Positions 40,145-48,990 of a stretch of 64,000 nt of DNA are shown in pieces. How positions within the stretch are numbered: the stretch's first letter is position 1; each line of letters opens with the position of its first letter. Source of the stretch: Nonomuraea muscovyensis (lineage in GTDB: Bacteria > Actinomycetota > Actinomycetes > Streptosporangiales > Streptosporangiaceae); the NCBI RefSeq assembly GCF_014207745.1, contig NZ_JACHJB010000002.1, positions 1,302,001 to 1,366,000 on the forward strand, given 5' to 3'. A program made the position numbers and the translations under genes. The notes beneath the pieces are model-generated. The model was not told where the DNA came from, made no database searches, and was given only the letters and a program-made list of their open reading frames with translations.

Positions 40145-41065
40145 TCAGGCCGGGCGGGGGGCGGGCGGGCGGCGGCGCGAGACGGCCACGCCCGCCAGGC
40201 AGAGCGCGCCGCCGGCCAGGGCGAGCAGGCCCGGCACCTCGCCCAGCGCCAGCCACGACATCAGCACCACCAGCGCGGGCACCACGTAGGTGGTGGCTCC
40301 CATCCGTCCGGCTGTCGTCCGGGCCAGCGCGTAGGCCCAGGTGGTGAATGCCAGGGCGGTCGGGAACACGCCCAGGTAGATCATGTTGGCCGTCGCGGCG
40401 AGCGGCGCCCGCGCGGCCTCCGACACCAGGACGCCGGCGAACGGCAGGCAGGCGACGGCCCCGATGAGGCAGCCGAACGTCGTCACTTGCAGGGCGCCGG
40501 CGTGCCGCAGGGCGGGCTTCTGCGCGACGACCCCGGCGGCGTACGCGGCGGCGGCCAGCAGGCAGAGCAGCACGCCGAGCACGGACGCCTGGCCCGTCCC
40601 GGACGTCGAGGCGCCGGACATCGACAGGCCCACCACGGCGGCACCGGCGAACGACACCACCATGCCGGCGAGCAGCGGCCGCGGCAGCCCCTCGCCCAGC
40701 AGCCTGCCGGCGAACAACGCGATGAGGATCGGTCCGACGTTGACGACCATGGCCGCCGTGCCCGCGTCCACCTCCCGCTCCGCCCAGTTGAGCGCCACCA
40801 TGTACAGGCCGAACCACAGCACGCCCGACCAGACGATCCCCGGCCACGCGGCGCGCGGCGGCCACCCCTCGCGGCGGACCAGGCTGATCGCGCCCAGCAC
40901 CAGGGTGCCGGCGAGCAGCCGCCCGAGCGCCAGCGCGCCGGGCGAGTACGCCGTCCCGGCGCTGCGGATGGAGACGAAGGCGGAGGCCCACAGCACGACG
41001 GTGACGCCTGCCGCGACCAGGGCGAGCCGCCTGTCGCGGCGTCCGGTTTGCGAGGAGAGTGCCAT
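40145..41065 (-). CDS. EamA-family (DMT) exporter
   Basis: A 306-residue protein with ten membrane helices in two EamA repeats (VLWASAFVSIRSAGTAYSPGALALGR; GVFPTALAFTTWAYALARTTAGRMG). Drug/metabolite transporter superfamily; substrate unknown. It is divergent from an XRE-cupin regulator, a pairing that suggests control of the exporter by that regulator. Confidence 0.9.
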   Translation of the reverse strand: MALSSQTGRRDRRLALVAAGVTVVLWASAFVSIRSAGTAYSPGALALGRLLAGTLVLGAISLVRREGWPPRAAWPGIVWSGVLWFGLYMVALNWAEREVDAGTAAMVVNVGPILIALFAGRLLGEGLPRPLLAGMVVSFAGAAVVGLSMSGASTSGTGQASVLGVLLCLLAAAAYAAGVVAQKPALRHAGALQVTTFGCLIGAVACLPFAGVLVSEAARAPLAATANMIYLGVFPTALAFTTWAYALARTTAGRMGATTYVVPALVVLMSWLALGEVPGLLALAGGALCLAGVAVSRRRPPAPRPA

Positions 41066-41138
41066 ACGGCCGAACCTAGTCCCGCGACGTTCGCGTTACC
41101 GTCGAAGGGTGGCGGCACGTCTCTCGTCCGGGATATGC

Positions 41139-41152
41139 TCCCATATATGGGA
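41139..41152. promoter_or_regulatory. Palindrome covering the start codon of the XRE-cupin gene
   Basis: TCCCATATATGGGA is a perfect 14-bp palindrome that includes the ATG at 41147. Bound regulator would block both initiation and transcription of its own gene, and it lies 74 bp from the start of the divergent exporter gene. The absence of a normal ribosome site suggests a leaderless or nearly leaderless mRNA. Confidence 0.55.
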
Positions 41153-41719
41153 AAGACCGAGGTCGATCCGGTCGAGGCGCGCCTGGCCGGACGGCTCGCG
41201 CACCTGCGCGCCGAGCACGGCTGGTCGCTGGAGGAGCTGGCGGCGCGCACCGGCGTCAGCCGCTCGACGCTGTCGCGGCTGGAGCGGGCCGAGATCAGCC
41301 CGACCGCGGCCATGCTCGGCAAGCTGTGCTCGGCCTACGGCCGGACGATGTCGCAGCTGCTGGCCGAGGCCGAGGCCGACTTTCCGCAGCTCGTCCGGGC
41401 CGACCGGCAGACGGTGTGGCGTGACGAGGCCTCCGGCTTCACCCGCCGCTCGGTGTCGCCGCCCCACCCGGGTTCGCGGGGCGAGCTGGTCGAGGGCACG
41501 CTGCGGCCGGGCGCCGACATCTCCTACGACGAGCCACCGGTCGCCGGGCTCGAACAGCACATCTGGGTACTCGACGGCACCCTGGAGGTCAGCGCGGGTG
41601 GCGGCACCCACCGGATCAAGACGGGAGACTGCCTGCGGTTCCGGCTGTGGGGCCGCTCCCGCTTCCACAACCCGGGGCCGGGGCCTGCCCGCTACGCCCT
41701 CGTGATCGTCCTCCCCTGA
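41147..41719 (+). CDS. XRE-family regulator with cupin domain
   Basis: A 190-residue regulator: HTH LRAEHGWSLEELAARTGVSRSTLSRLERAEISPT at residues 18-50, and a C-terminal cupin (GLEQHIWVLDGTLEVSAGGGTHRIKTGDCLRFRLW). The cupin probably binds a small ligand. Likely repressor of itself and of the divergent EamA exporter. Confidence 0.92.
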   Translation: MGKTEVDPVEARLAGRLAHLRAEHGWSLEELAARTGVSRSTLSRLERAEISPTAAMLGKLCSAYGRTMSQLLAEAEADFPQLVRADRQTVWRDEASGFTRRSVSPPHPGSRGELVEGTLRPGADISYDEPPVAGLEQHIWVLDGTLEVSAGGGTHRIKTGDCLRFRLWGRSRFHNPGPGPARYALVIVLP

Positions 41720-41744
41720 CCGTCCCCCGTACGAAGGAACGACC

Positions 41745-42308
41745 GTGCACCACCCGATCACCCGCCTGGCCGCCGGCGACTTCCGCGACGACGTGACGGG
41801 CCTGGCCGGTCTGCTCGCCGACGTCGTCGCCGGCGGCGCCTCCCTCGGCTTCGTGCTGCCCTTCGGCCGTGCCGAGGCGGCCGCCTGGTGGCGCGCCCAG
41901 GAGCCGGCCGTGGCCGACGGCGGCCTGCGCCTGTGGGTCGCGCGCGCCTCCCAGGGCGTCACCGGCCCCACCGGCATCGTGGGCGTCATCGGTTTGGCGC
42001 TGGAGCGCAAACCCAACGGCGGCCACCGCGCCGAGATCGTCAAGCTGATGGTCCACCCCGGCGCCCGCGGGCACGGCCTGGGCCGCGCCCTGCTCGGCAC
42101 CGCCGAGTGGGCGGCCGCCGAGGCCGGCGTCACCCTCCTGCTGCTGGACACCGAGACCGGCAGCACGGCCGACCGCCTCTACCCCGCCGCCGGCTGGGCC
42201 AGGTACGGCGTCGTGCCCGGCTACGCCGCCGACCCGGCCGGCTCGCTGAAGGACTGCAGCTTCTACTACAAACGGCTGGGCGCCCCGGCGCGGCCCACCG
42301 CCGTGTGA
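41745..42308 (+). CDS. GNAT-family acetyltransferase
   Basis: A 187-residue protein of the GNAT fold; acetyl-CoA motif A is VKLMVHPGARGHGLGRALLGTAEWAAAEAG, followed by LLDTETGSTADRLYPAAGWARYG. GTG start 25 bp after the XRE gene, so it may share its transcript. Substrate unknown; homologues act on amino groups of small molecules including antibiotics. Confidence 0.88.
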   Translation: MHHPITRLAAGDFRDDVTGLAGLLADVVAGGASLGFVLPFGRAEAAAWWRAQEPAVADGGLRLWVARASQGVTGPTGIVGVIGLALERKPNGGHRAEIVKLMVHPGARGHGLGRALLGTAEWAAAEAGVTLLLLDTETGSTADRLYPAAGWARYGVVPGYAADPAGSLKDCSFYYKRLGAPARPTAV

Positions 42309-42348
42309 CACCGCCCCGGCCGGAGTCCCACCGCCGCGCCCCGAAGGC

Positions 42349-42376
42349 GGTCACATCGTCCCCCTTCGGCGCGTCA
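42349..42376 (+). promoter_or_regulatory. ECF41-type promoter before the sigma gene
   Basis: GGTCACA (42349-42355), 16-bp spacer, CGTCA (42372-42376). ECF41 sigma factors recognise TGTCACA / CGTC, normally once in front of their own or the partner gene. One mismatch at the first base. Confidence 0.65.
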
Positions 42377-42409
42377 GAACACTGACGACCCCGTGAGAGG
42401 AACACGAGC

Positions 42410-43297
42410 GTGAACGACAGCGACTACCTGGCCGACCGGTTCGAGGCGCACCGGAGCCACCTGAAGGCGGTGGCCTACCGGATGCTCGGGTCGCTGGCCG
42501 AGGCCGACGACGCCGTGCAGGAGGCCTGGCTGCGGCTGAGCCGGACCGACACGAGCGACGTGACGAACCTGGGCGGCTGGCTGACCACGGTGGTCGGCCG
42601 GGTGTGCCTGGACATGCTGCGTTCCCGCACCTCGCGGCGGGAGGGGTCGTTCGAGGAGCACCTGCCCGACCCGGTCGTGTCCCCCGCTGACGGGGCCGAC
42701 CCCGAGCAGCAGGCGCTGATCGCCGACTCCGTCGGGCTGGCGCTGCTCGTGGTGCTGGAGTCGCTGGCCCCGGCCGAGCGGCTGGCGTTCGTGTTGCACG
42801 ACATGTTCGGCGTGCCGTTCGAGGAGATCGCGCCGATCGTGGGCCGCACTCCGGCGGCGGCCAGGAAGATGGCCAGCCGCGCCCGCACCCGCGTGCGCGG
42901 CGCGGCCCCCGCGCCCGACCCCGACCTGGCCCGGCAGCGGCAGGCCGTCGACGCGTTCCTCGCCGCGGCGCGTGACGGCGACTTTCACGCGCTGGTGGCG
43001 ATCCTCGACCCCGACGTCGTGCTGCGCGCCGACCGTGGCGCCGTCGGCGCCGGGCTGGTCAGGGTGAACGGCGTGGCGGCGGTGGCGGGGATGCTGGACA
43101 CCTTCCACCGGTTCGCCACCGCCTACGCGGTGCACCCGGCGCTGGTCAACGGGATGGCGGGGTTCGTCAGCGCGGCGGACGGGCAGCCGATGTCGGTGCT
43201 CAGTTTCACCGTCGCGGACGGCCGGATCGCCGCGATCGACATCCTCTCCGACCCGGGTCGCCTGGCCGGCCTCGACCTGTCGCTCCTCGACGCCTGA
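42410..43297 (+). CDS. ECF41-group sigma factor with SnoaL-like C-terminal domain
   Basis: A 295-residue sigma factor (SigJ type). Region 2 FEAHRSHLKAVAYRMLGSLAEADDAVQEAWLRLSR, region 4 LAPAERLAFVLHDMFGVPFEEIAPIVGRTPAAARKMASRAR, then a SnoaL-like domain from about residue 180 (AVDAFLAAARDGDFHALVAILDPDVVLRAD). This extension replaces an anti-sigma factor in the group and controls activity. The usual partner (carboxymuconolactone decarboxylase-like or oxidoreductase) is not adjacent. Confidence 0.95.
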   Translation: MNDSDYLADRFEAHRSHLKAVAYRMLGSLAEADDAVQEAWLRLSRTDTSDVTNLGGWLTTVVGRVCLDMLRSRTSRREGSFEEHLPDPVVSPADGADPEQQALIADSVGLALLVVLESLAPAERLAFVLHDMFGVPFEEIAPIVGRTPAAARKMASRARTRVRGAAPAPDPDLARQRQAVDAFLAAARDGDFHALVAILDPDVVLRADRGAVGAGLVRVNGVAAVAGMLDTFHRFATAYAVHPALVNGMAGFVSAADGQPMSVLSFTVADGRIAAIDILSDPGRLAGLDLSLLDA

Positions 43298-43341
43298 CCC
43301 GCCACCCGCCCTGCTCTCCACCGTCCTGCTCGCCATCGGCC

Positions 43342-43374
43342 TGCCCCGTGCCGCCGGTCCGGCGGCACGGGGCA
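43342..43374. terminator. Bidirectional hairpin between convergent genes
   Basis: Perfect 14-bp stem TGCCCCGTGCCGCC/GGCGGCACGGGGCA with loop GGTCC, lying between the stops of the ECF41 gene and the DDN-hemerythrin gene. Confidence 0.8.
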
Positions 43375-43386
43375 CGAGGGGGCGGG

Positions 43387-44232
43387 TCAGGAAGCCGTGC
43401 CGTCGAGGATGGGGATGAGCTGTTCCTCCTCGTACGCCAGGTGCCGTTCCAGCTCGTCGCTGAGCCGTTCGACCTCGGCCGCCACCCGGAGGTGGTCGGG
43501 ATCGTCGCCCGAGATGACGGTCTGCAGCTCCTCCAGGAGGGCGGCCACCCTGCGGTGCTCCTCCCCGAGCCGTTCCAGGGTGGGTGCGAGCGAGGGGTGC
43601 TGCCGGGCGAGGGCGGGGAACATCCCCTGGTCCTCGTGGACGTGGTGGTGGTGCAGCCCCTGGCAGACGGTCAGGCAGTTGATCCGGAGCTGGGCTCCGA
43701 GGCCGGGCCCGGCGGTGGCGATCTCCTTGCGCACCAGGGCCAGCTCGCGCCGGAAGGCGTCGTGGACGGCCTTCAGCGCCGCGCCGAACGACGGGGCGTT
43801 GATGTTCGGCGGCCCGGCGACGGGCACCTCCGTCAGCGCCACGACCGGGATGACGCGGTCCGTTTTGGCCTGGTACTCGGCCCAGCCGGGGTCGTTCTCG
43901 ACGGCGCGGGCGAAGATGCTGTCGCGTTCGGCGCCGTCTAGGACGGTGGCCTCCGCCTCGTAGGTGAACACGCCGTTCTCGACCGTCACCCGGGGGTGGG
44001 CGAGCACGTTGTGGTACCAGTCGGGGTGCTTCGGCGAGCCGCCGGCCGAGCCGATGACGATGATGCGCTCGCCGCCGTCGGGCAGGTAGCCGAGCGGGGT
44101 CGTGTGCGGGGCTCCGGATCGGGCCCCGGTGGTCGTCAGCAGGATCAGCCGTGCTCCTTCGAACGGGCCGCCGACCCGCCCGCCGTTGGCGCGGAACTCC
44201 TCGATGATCTGCTGGTTGAAATCTAGCGGCAT
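43387..44232 (-). CDS. Fusion of an F420-type nitroreductase (DDN) domain and a hemerythrin-like domain
   Basis: A 281-residue two-domain protein. Residues 1-135 match the deazaflavin-dependent nitroreductase family (FEGARLILLTTTGARSGAPHTTPLGYL, GSAGGSPKHPDWYHNVLAHPRVTVE). Residues 150-281 are a hemerythrin-like four-helix bundle with the metal ligands in LHHHHVHEDQGMFPAL, LGEEHRRVAALLEEL and HLAYEEEQLIPIL. A flavin/F420 reductase joined to a diiron oxygen sensor suggests a redox or oxygen-linked role; inference. Start 44232 is the family start. Confidence 0.88.
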   Translation of the reverse strand: MPLDFNQQIIEEFRANGGRVGGPFEGARLILLTTTGARSGAPHTTPLGYLPDGGERIIVIGSAGGSPKHPDWYHNVLAHPRVTVENGVFTYEAEATVLDGAERDSIFARAVENDPGWAEYQAKTDRVIPVVALTEVPVAGPPNINAPSFGAALKAVHDAFRRELALVRKEIATAGPGLGAQLRINCLTVCQGLHHHHVHEDQGMFPALARQHPSLAPTLERLGEEHRRVAALLEELQTVISGDDPDHLRVAAEVERLSDELERHLAYEEEQLIPILDGTAS

Positions 44233-44673
44233 GGGGTGTCGTGTTCTCCGGTTCAGGATGCCCGCGAAGCCGTACTCGGGCAGGGCGAAGCGACCACGGG
44301 CCCGCAGGGGCGCCGGGGCGCGGAAAGGAAGGAGGTGGACGAGCCGGACGTGGCCGGGCCGGAGCATGCCGGCCGGCAGGGGGGACGGGCTCGTCACGAA
44401 CGCGGAAAAGGTCCGCGGGAGGAACGCCCCAGGAGGGGCGGAGGTGAAGATGTCTGCCGCACGCGAAGGCGGGCCGCGGGCCCGCCCTGAGGTCACGGCG
44501 CGGCCGGGTGCCCCACTCGCTCTTGGCCCATGGCCGACCCGGCAGTCACGTCGTCAACCATAGCCGGGCCGGGGCGTCCCGGCAAACATCATCTTCCGGA
44601 CACCACGCGGCGGGCGGTTCGCCGCCGCCGGCGGGGTAGGGCAGCAGGGGGAGGCGGAGGGGAGGTGACCCCG
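44233..44673. other. Gap between divergent genes
   Basis: About 440 bp holding the promoters of the DDN-hemerythrin and CapA-like genes. A perfect 8-bp hairpin (GGCGGGCC-GCG-GGCCCGCC, 44468-44486) lies in the middle. Frames in this stretch give no recognisable protein. Confidence 0.5.
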
Positions 44674-45657
44674 ATGACCATCACCCTGGCCCTGGCCGGC
44701 GACACGATGCTCGGCCGCGGCGTGGCAGAGCGCCTGACCGGCCGTCCCCGCGCGGAAGACTTCTTCGCCGGCGAGGTGCGCGAACCGCTGGCCGAGGCCG
44801 ATCTCTTCCTGCTGAACCTGGAGTGCTGCGTCTCCTCGCGCGGCACCCCCTGGCGGGCGCCGGTCAAGCCGTTCCACTTCAGGGCGCCGCCGCAGGCAGC
44901 CGGTCTGCTGGCCGAGCTCGGCGTGGGCTGCGTGACCCTGGCCAACAACCACGCCCTCGACTACGGCTTCGAGGCGCTGCTCGACACCCTCGGCCACCTG
45001 GCCCGGGCGGGCATCGGTTGCGTGGGCGCGGGCGAGGACCTGGCCGCGGCCCGGCGGCCGGCCTGCCTGGACGTGCGCGGGACGCGCGTGGGCGTCGTGG
45101 CCTTCAGCGACCATCCCCGCGACTTCGCCGCCACGCCGCGCCGGCCCGGGATCGCCTACGCCGACCTGGCCGGCGGCGTGCCGTCCTGGGTGACCGCGAC
45201 GGTGGCGGCGCTGCGCGGGCGGGGTGAGGCGGTGCTGGTGACCCCGCACTGGGGGCCCAACATGGTCACCGAGCCCCTTGCGTACGTCCGCCGGGCCGCC
45301 GGCGCGCTCGTCGGGGCCGGGGCCACGCTGGTGGCGGGGCACTCGGCGCACACCTTCCACGGCGTGGCCCCGCGGGTGCTGTTCGACCTGGGCGACTTCA
45401 TCGACGACTACGCCGTGGACCCGCTCGCCCGCAACGACCTCGGGCTGCTGTGGCTGGTCACCCTGTCGCCCGCCGGCCCGGTGGAGCTGCGCGCCCTGCC
45501 GCTCAAGCTGGACTACACCCGTACCCGGCTGGCCCGCGGCGACGACTGGCGGCGGGTGCGCGACCGCTTCACCGCCGCCGGCGCCGCGCTCGGCACGTCC
45601 GTCCGCGTACGCGACGGCGAACTCGTCGCCGCCCTGGACACCCCCTGCGGCGGGTGA
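44674..45657 (+). CDS. CapA-family (metallophosphatase-like) protein
   Basis: A 327-residue CapA/PgsA-like protein: LALAGDTMLGRGV at the N-terminus, NLECCVS, LANNHALDYG, FSDHPRD, TPHWGPNMVTEP and AGHSAHTFHG are the metal-binding motifs of the calcineurin-like CapA fold. Homologues take part in poly-gamma-glutamate export or in other phosphoesterase activities; here no capsule genes are adjacent and no signal peptide is visible, so the role is open. ATG 44674 follows GGAGG. Confidence 0.9.
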   Translation: MTITLALAGDTMLGRGVAERLTGRPRAEDFFAGEVREPLAEADLFLLNLECCVSSRGTPWRAPVKPFHFRAPPQAAGLLAELGVGCVTLANNHALDYGFEALLDTLGHLARAGIGCVGAGEDLAAARRPACLDVRGTRVGVVAFSDHPRDFAATPRRPGIAYADLAGGVPSWVTATVAALRGRGEAVLVTPHWGPNMVTEPLAYVRRAAGALVGAGATLVAGHSAHTFHGVAPRVLFDLGDFIDDYAVDPLARNDLGLLWLVTLSPAGPVELRALPLKLDYTRTRLARGDDWRRVRDRFTAAGAALGTSVRVRDGELVAALDTPCGG

Positions 45658-45671
45658 CCTGCGGCGGCCGG

Positions 45672-45702
45672 GCGGGCCGGGTCGCGGGGGGCTCCGGCCC
45701 GC
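45672..45702. terminator. Hairpin between convergent genes
   Basis: GCGGGCCGG (45672-45680) and CCGGCCCGC (45694-45702) form a perfect 9-bp stem with a 13-nt loop between the ends of the CapA-like and DUF7144 genes. Confidence 0.55.
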
Positions 45703-45717
45703 GCGGCGACGCAGGGC

Positions 45718-46131
45718 TCAGCCGCTGAGCTCCTTGGCCTCCCGGCCGTGCACGATCAGCGCGTACAGGACGAGCACGTCCACCGCGATGACGGCGAGCG
45801 ACCACCACGGGTTGACCGAGATCCAGATGAGCTGCGTGAGCGCGTTGAGCATGACGAGGACGACGGCGACCACGCGCGCCCACGTCTGGCCGATGCTGAC
45901 CGCGATGCCCGTGGCGATGAGCACCAGGCCCAGCAGGAGATGGATCCATCCCCACCCGGTCACGTCGAACACCAGCAGGCTCCCGGCCGCCTGGACGTAC
46001 ACAGCGCGGTAGAAGATGCCGTACAGACCGGAGACGGCGTTGAACAGGCCCGACAGGATCAACATGATGCCCGCGAACCAGACCCAGCCGACCCAGCCGG
46101 TGATGTGCTGCTGCCGAGCTTGGTAGGTCAT
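45718..46131 (-). CDS. DUF7144-type four-helix membrane protein
   Basis: A 137-residue protein with four membrane helices and the family pattern TGWVGWVWFAGIMLILSGLFNAVSGLYGIF, GWGWIHLLLGLVLIATGIAV, MLNALTQLIWISVNPWWSLAVIAVDVLVLYAL. Function unknown; common in actinomycetes. AAGGAG lies 8 bp before the ATG. Upstream 46132-46377 is a divergent promoter region with the STAS gene. Confidence 0.85.
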   Translation of the reverse strand: MTYQARQQHITGWVGWVWFAGIMLILSGLFNAVSGLYGIFYRAVYVQAAGSLLVFDVTGWGWIHLLLGLVLIATGIAVSIGQTWARVVAVVLVMLNALTQLIWISVNPWWSLAVIAVDVLVLYALIVHGREAKELSG

Positions 46132-46377
46132 GGCGAAATCTCCTTGAAGACGATGGGTCGGACCCTCGCTCATGACGGTACTGATCTGGGTGCGTTTGAG
46201 GCTCTTGCCGAAGTAAATGTTGTGATGAGGAGCTTTTGTGCTCCGGCCCCGCGGCGACCGCGAGACGGAGATTTTACGCAGGCGGGGGCGACAGCTAAGC
46301 GGGAGATGTGGTGGCCTGCCTGCTATCGCCGCATTCGCGAACAATGCAGCGCTGTCGATCCAGGCTGGGAGGATGCG

Positions 46378-46725
46378 ATGGAGCCGCTGACCGTCACCGT
46401 CGAGACCATGGCGGGGCACACCAGGGTGCGCCTCCAGGGCGAGATCGACATCGCCACCGCCGAAGCCTTCGCAAGCGCCTTGGACAACGCCGTCGAGCAT
46501 CCGGCCGTCTCGTCTCTGGAGCTGGACCTGGGCGACGTGTCGTTCATCGACTGCTCCGGGCTGCGCGTCCTGGTGGCCGTGCGGCAGGCGATGGAGGACA
46601 AGGGCGGGACGGTGAGCCTGATCCGCCGGTCGTCGGCGGTGGACCGCCTGCTGTCCGCCGCCGGGCTCGACGAGCACCTGCACGTGCCGGGTACGCACGT
46701 CAAGGAGCCGATCCCGGCCGCGTAA
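46378..46725 (+). CDS. STAS-domain anti-sigma factor antagonist
   Basis: A 115-residue STAS protein: VRLQGEIDIATAEAF and the phospho-Ser region SFIDCSGLRVLVAVRQA. GGAGG lies just before the ATG. Like the other STAS proteins here it has no adjacent kinase. It may act in stress-sigma partner switching. Confidence 0.9.
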   Translation: MEPLTVTVETMAGHTRVRLQGEIDIATAEAFASALDNAVEHPAVSSLELDLGDVSFIDCSGLRVLVAVRQAMEDKGGTVSLIRRSSAVDRLLSAAGLDEHLHVPGTHVKEPIPAA

Positions 46726-46796
46726 CGGGTTCGTGCACCCGTTTCCAGGGGAGTTGTCGTTCACCCTTGAACGGAACAACCCCCGGAGCGGCCCCC

Positions 46797-47360
46797 ATGA
46801 CGAATCCCACGGGCACCATCGCGGTCGGAGTGGAGGAGGAGTTCCACATCGTCGACGCCGGCACGCGGCACCTCGTGTCCCGCTCCGGCGACCTGCTGGA
46901 CCGGCTGCCGAAGGACCGGTTCACCCAGGAGTTGCTGCGCTCGGCCGTGGAGGCCAACAGCAGGCCGTTCCCCACGCTGGAGGAGCTGGCGCGTGACCTG
47001 ACCGGCCTGCGCCGCACGATGATCGCGGCGGCGGACGACCTGGGCCTGGGCATCGCGGCGGCGGGCACCGTGCCGCTGGGCGACGTGGACCGGATGAAGG
47101 TCTCCCCCGATCCGCGCTACGAGCAGATGCTGGACGACTACCAGGTGCTGACCCGTGAGCAGCTCATCAGCGGGACCCAGGTGCACGCCGAGATCGAGGA
47201 CCCGGACCTGGCGGTCATGGTCGCGCACCGGGTGGGCCCGTGGCTGTCCCCGTTGCTGGCGCTGAGCGGCAGCTCGCCCTACTGGATGGGGGAGGACACC
47301 GGGTACGCCAGCTACCGCACCCTGGTGTGGCGGCGCTGGCCGACCTCGGGCGGCGGGTGA
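46797..47360 (+). pseudogene. Truncated YbdK-type carboxylate-amine ligase (GCS2 family)
   Basis: The frame codes for 187 residues that match the N-terminal half of YbdK/glutamate-cysteine ligase type 2 proteins: GVEEEFHIVDAGTRHL, ELLRSAVEANSRPFPTLEEL, TQVHAEIEDPDLAVMVAHRVGPWLSPLLALSGSSPYW and DTGYASYRTLVWRRWPTSG. Family members are about 370 residues; here a stop comes directly after WRRWPTSGGG and the serine-hydrolase gene end lies 2 bp on. The second half is deleted, so activity is unlikely. Confidence 0.8.
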
Positions 47361-47361
47361 G

Positions 47362-48990
47362 TCAGCGGCGGGTGAAGGCGCCGAGGCCGTCGCGGTCGAG
47401 GCTCTCCACGGTGACCTGCGTGATCGCTCCGCCCGGCCCGGCCGTGAAGCGGACACCGGACAGGCCGGAGGCGTTCTCGCCCCCCGTCTCGTAGGCGAAC
47501 GTGTCGCCGGTGTAGTGGCGCAGCGGGAAGCGGCGCACCCCCTGCGGGCCGAGCCGCATCACCAGCCCGCCGCTCTCGCGCATGACGGTGAGCGGGCCGT
47601 AGTAGTCGTTGCCGTAGGTCCCCACGTAGGCGGCCGCCGGCCTGGCCGGCGCGGCGTCCGCGGGCGGGCGGGTGTAGTCGGTCCTCGACCGGCCGGCCTC
47701 CTCCAGCCCCGCGAAGACCTTGCCGAGGAAGGCCGGCCAGTCGACCGTCGGCCTGCCGTGCTGCGCGATGTCGAGGAACGTCGCCGCCACGGTCTCCGGC
47801 GCGCCGACCGGCCGGCCGTTGGTGAGCGCCACGATGCCGAGCCTTTCGGACGGCAGCAGGGTCACCGCCGTGGCCGCGCCCAGCTCGAAGGCGCCGGAGT
47901 GGCCGAGCCGCAGCCGGCCCAGCTCGTCGTAGTCCACGTTCCAGCCGAGCCCGTAGAAGCCGGCCCGGCCGTTCGGGGCCCGCGGGGGCGCCGAGACGAT
48001 GTGCGGCAGGTGCGTCCGCCCGAGCTGCGCCTGGCCGACGACGCGCCTGCCCTTGAACGTCCCGCCGCCGAGCTGCAGGCGCATCCACGCCGCGAGGTCG
48101 CGGGCGGTCGAGGCGGCCCCGCCCGCCGGTGACTGGGCCTGCGGGTCGCGCACCGGCCCGGCCTCCCAGCGGCCGTCCACCCGGACGTGCGTCACGGCCC
48201 TGTCGGGCGCCCGCTCGTACGCGGCGAAGCGGGAGGTGGTGGCGGTCATGCCGAGCGGCTCGTACAGGGTCCGCGCCGACAGGTCCGCCCAGGTCGTCCC
48301 GCGCGCCCTGGCCACCGCGACCGCCGCCGCGGTGAAGCCGAAGTTGGTGTACGCGTACGTCGCGCGGAACGGGGCCAGCGGCTCGTCGCGCAGGTGGCGC
48401 AGAATGTAGCCGCGGCGGTAGCCGAGATCCTCCAGCAGGTCGCCGGCATGGTCGGGCAGGCCACTGCGGTGGGCGAACAGGTCGGCCAGGGTCGCGTGGC
48501 GCGTCACCCACGGGTCGGCCAGCGCGAACCGCGGGTCGTGTTCCACCACCGGGTCGTCCCATGAGACGGTCCCCTGCCCGGCGACGGCGGCGACCACGGT
48601 GGCGGCCAGCGGCTTGGACAGGGAGGCGAGCTGGAAGAGCGTGTCCGGGCCGACGACGCCGGGGCTGCCCACCCGGCGCACCCCGAACCCCTTGAGGTAG
48701 GCGACCCGGTCGCGGTACACGACGGCGACCGACATGCCGGGCACACCGGTCCTGGCCAGCGTGTCACGGACCACGCCGTCGAGCCGGGCCACGGCGGCGT
48801 CGACGCGGGCCCGGGTGAGCGAGGGCGGCGGCTGCGCGGGCGGCTCCGCCGGCAGGCTCGCCCCGGGGCTCGTCACCGGGGCGACCCGGGAGAGCCCGGC
48901 CGTGGTGCCGCCACCGGCGCACGCCGACAGCAGCAGCGCCATCACCCCGGCGACGGCTACCGGGCCCCGCGTCCCGGACCGCCCGGTCAC
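47362..48990 (-). CDS. Serine hydrolase lipoprotein (class C beta-lactamase/DD-peptidase fold)
   Basis: A 542-residue protein. GTG start overlaps the stop of the usp gene; VAGVMALLLSAC gives a lipobox. The penicillin-binding fold has SxxK in LASLSKPLAA, YxN in YAYTNFG and HSG in LGHSGAF, followed by a C-terminal DUF3471-like beta domain (YVGTYGNDYYGPLTVM). Members hydrolyse peptides, esters or beta-lactams; the true substrate cannot be told. Confidence 0.92.
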   Translation of the reverse strand: MTGRSGTRGPVAVAGVMALLLSACAGGGTTAGLSRVAPVTSPGASLPAEPPAQPPPSLTRARVDAAVARLDGVVRDTLARTGVPGMSVAVVYRDRVAYLKGFGVRRVGSPGVVGPDTLFQLASLSKPLAATVVAAVAGQGTVSWDDPVVEHDPRFALADPWVTRHATLADLFAHRSGLPDHAGDLLEDLGYRRGYILRHLRDEPLAPFRATYAYTNFGFTAAAVAVARARGTTWADLSARTLYEPLGMTATTSRFAAYERAPDRAVTHVRVDGRWEAGPVRDPQAQSPAGGAASTARDLAAWMRLQLGGGTFKGRRVVGQAQLGRTHLPHIVSAPPRAPNGRAGFYGLGWNVDYDELGRLRLGHSGAFELGAATAVTLLPSERLGIVALTNGRPVGAPETVAATFLDIAQHGRPTVDWPAFLGKVFAGLEEAGRSRTDYTRPPADAAPARPAAAYVGTYGNDYYGPLTVMRESGGLVMRLGPQGVRRFPLRHYTGDTFAYETGGENASGLSGVRFTAGPGGAITQVTVESLDRDGLGAFTRR

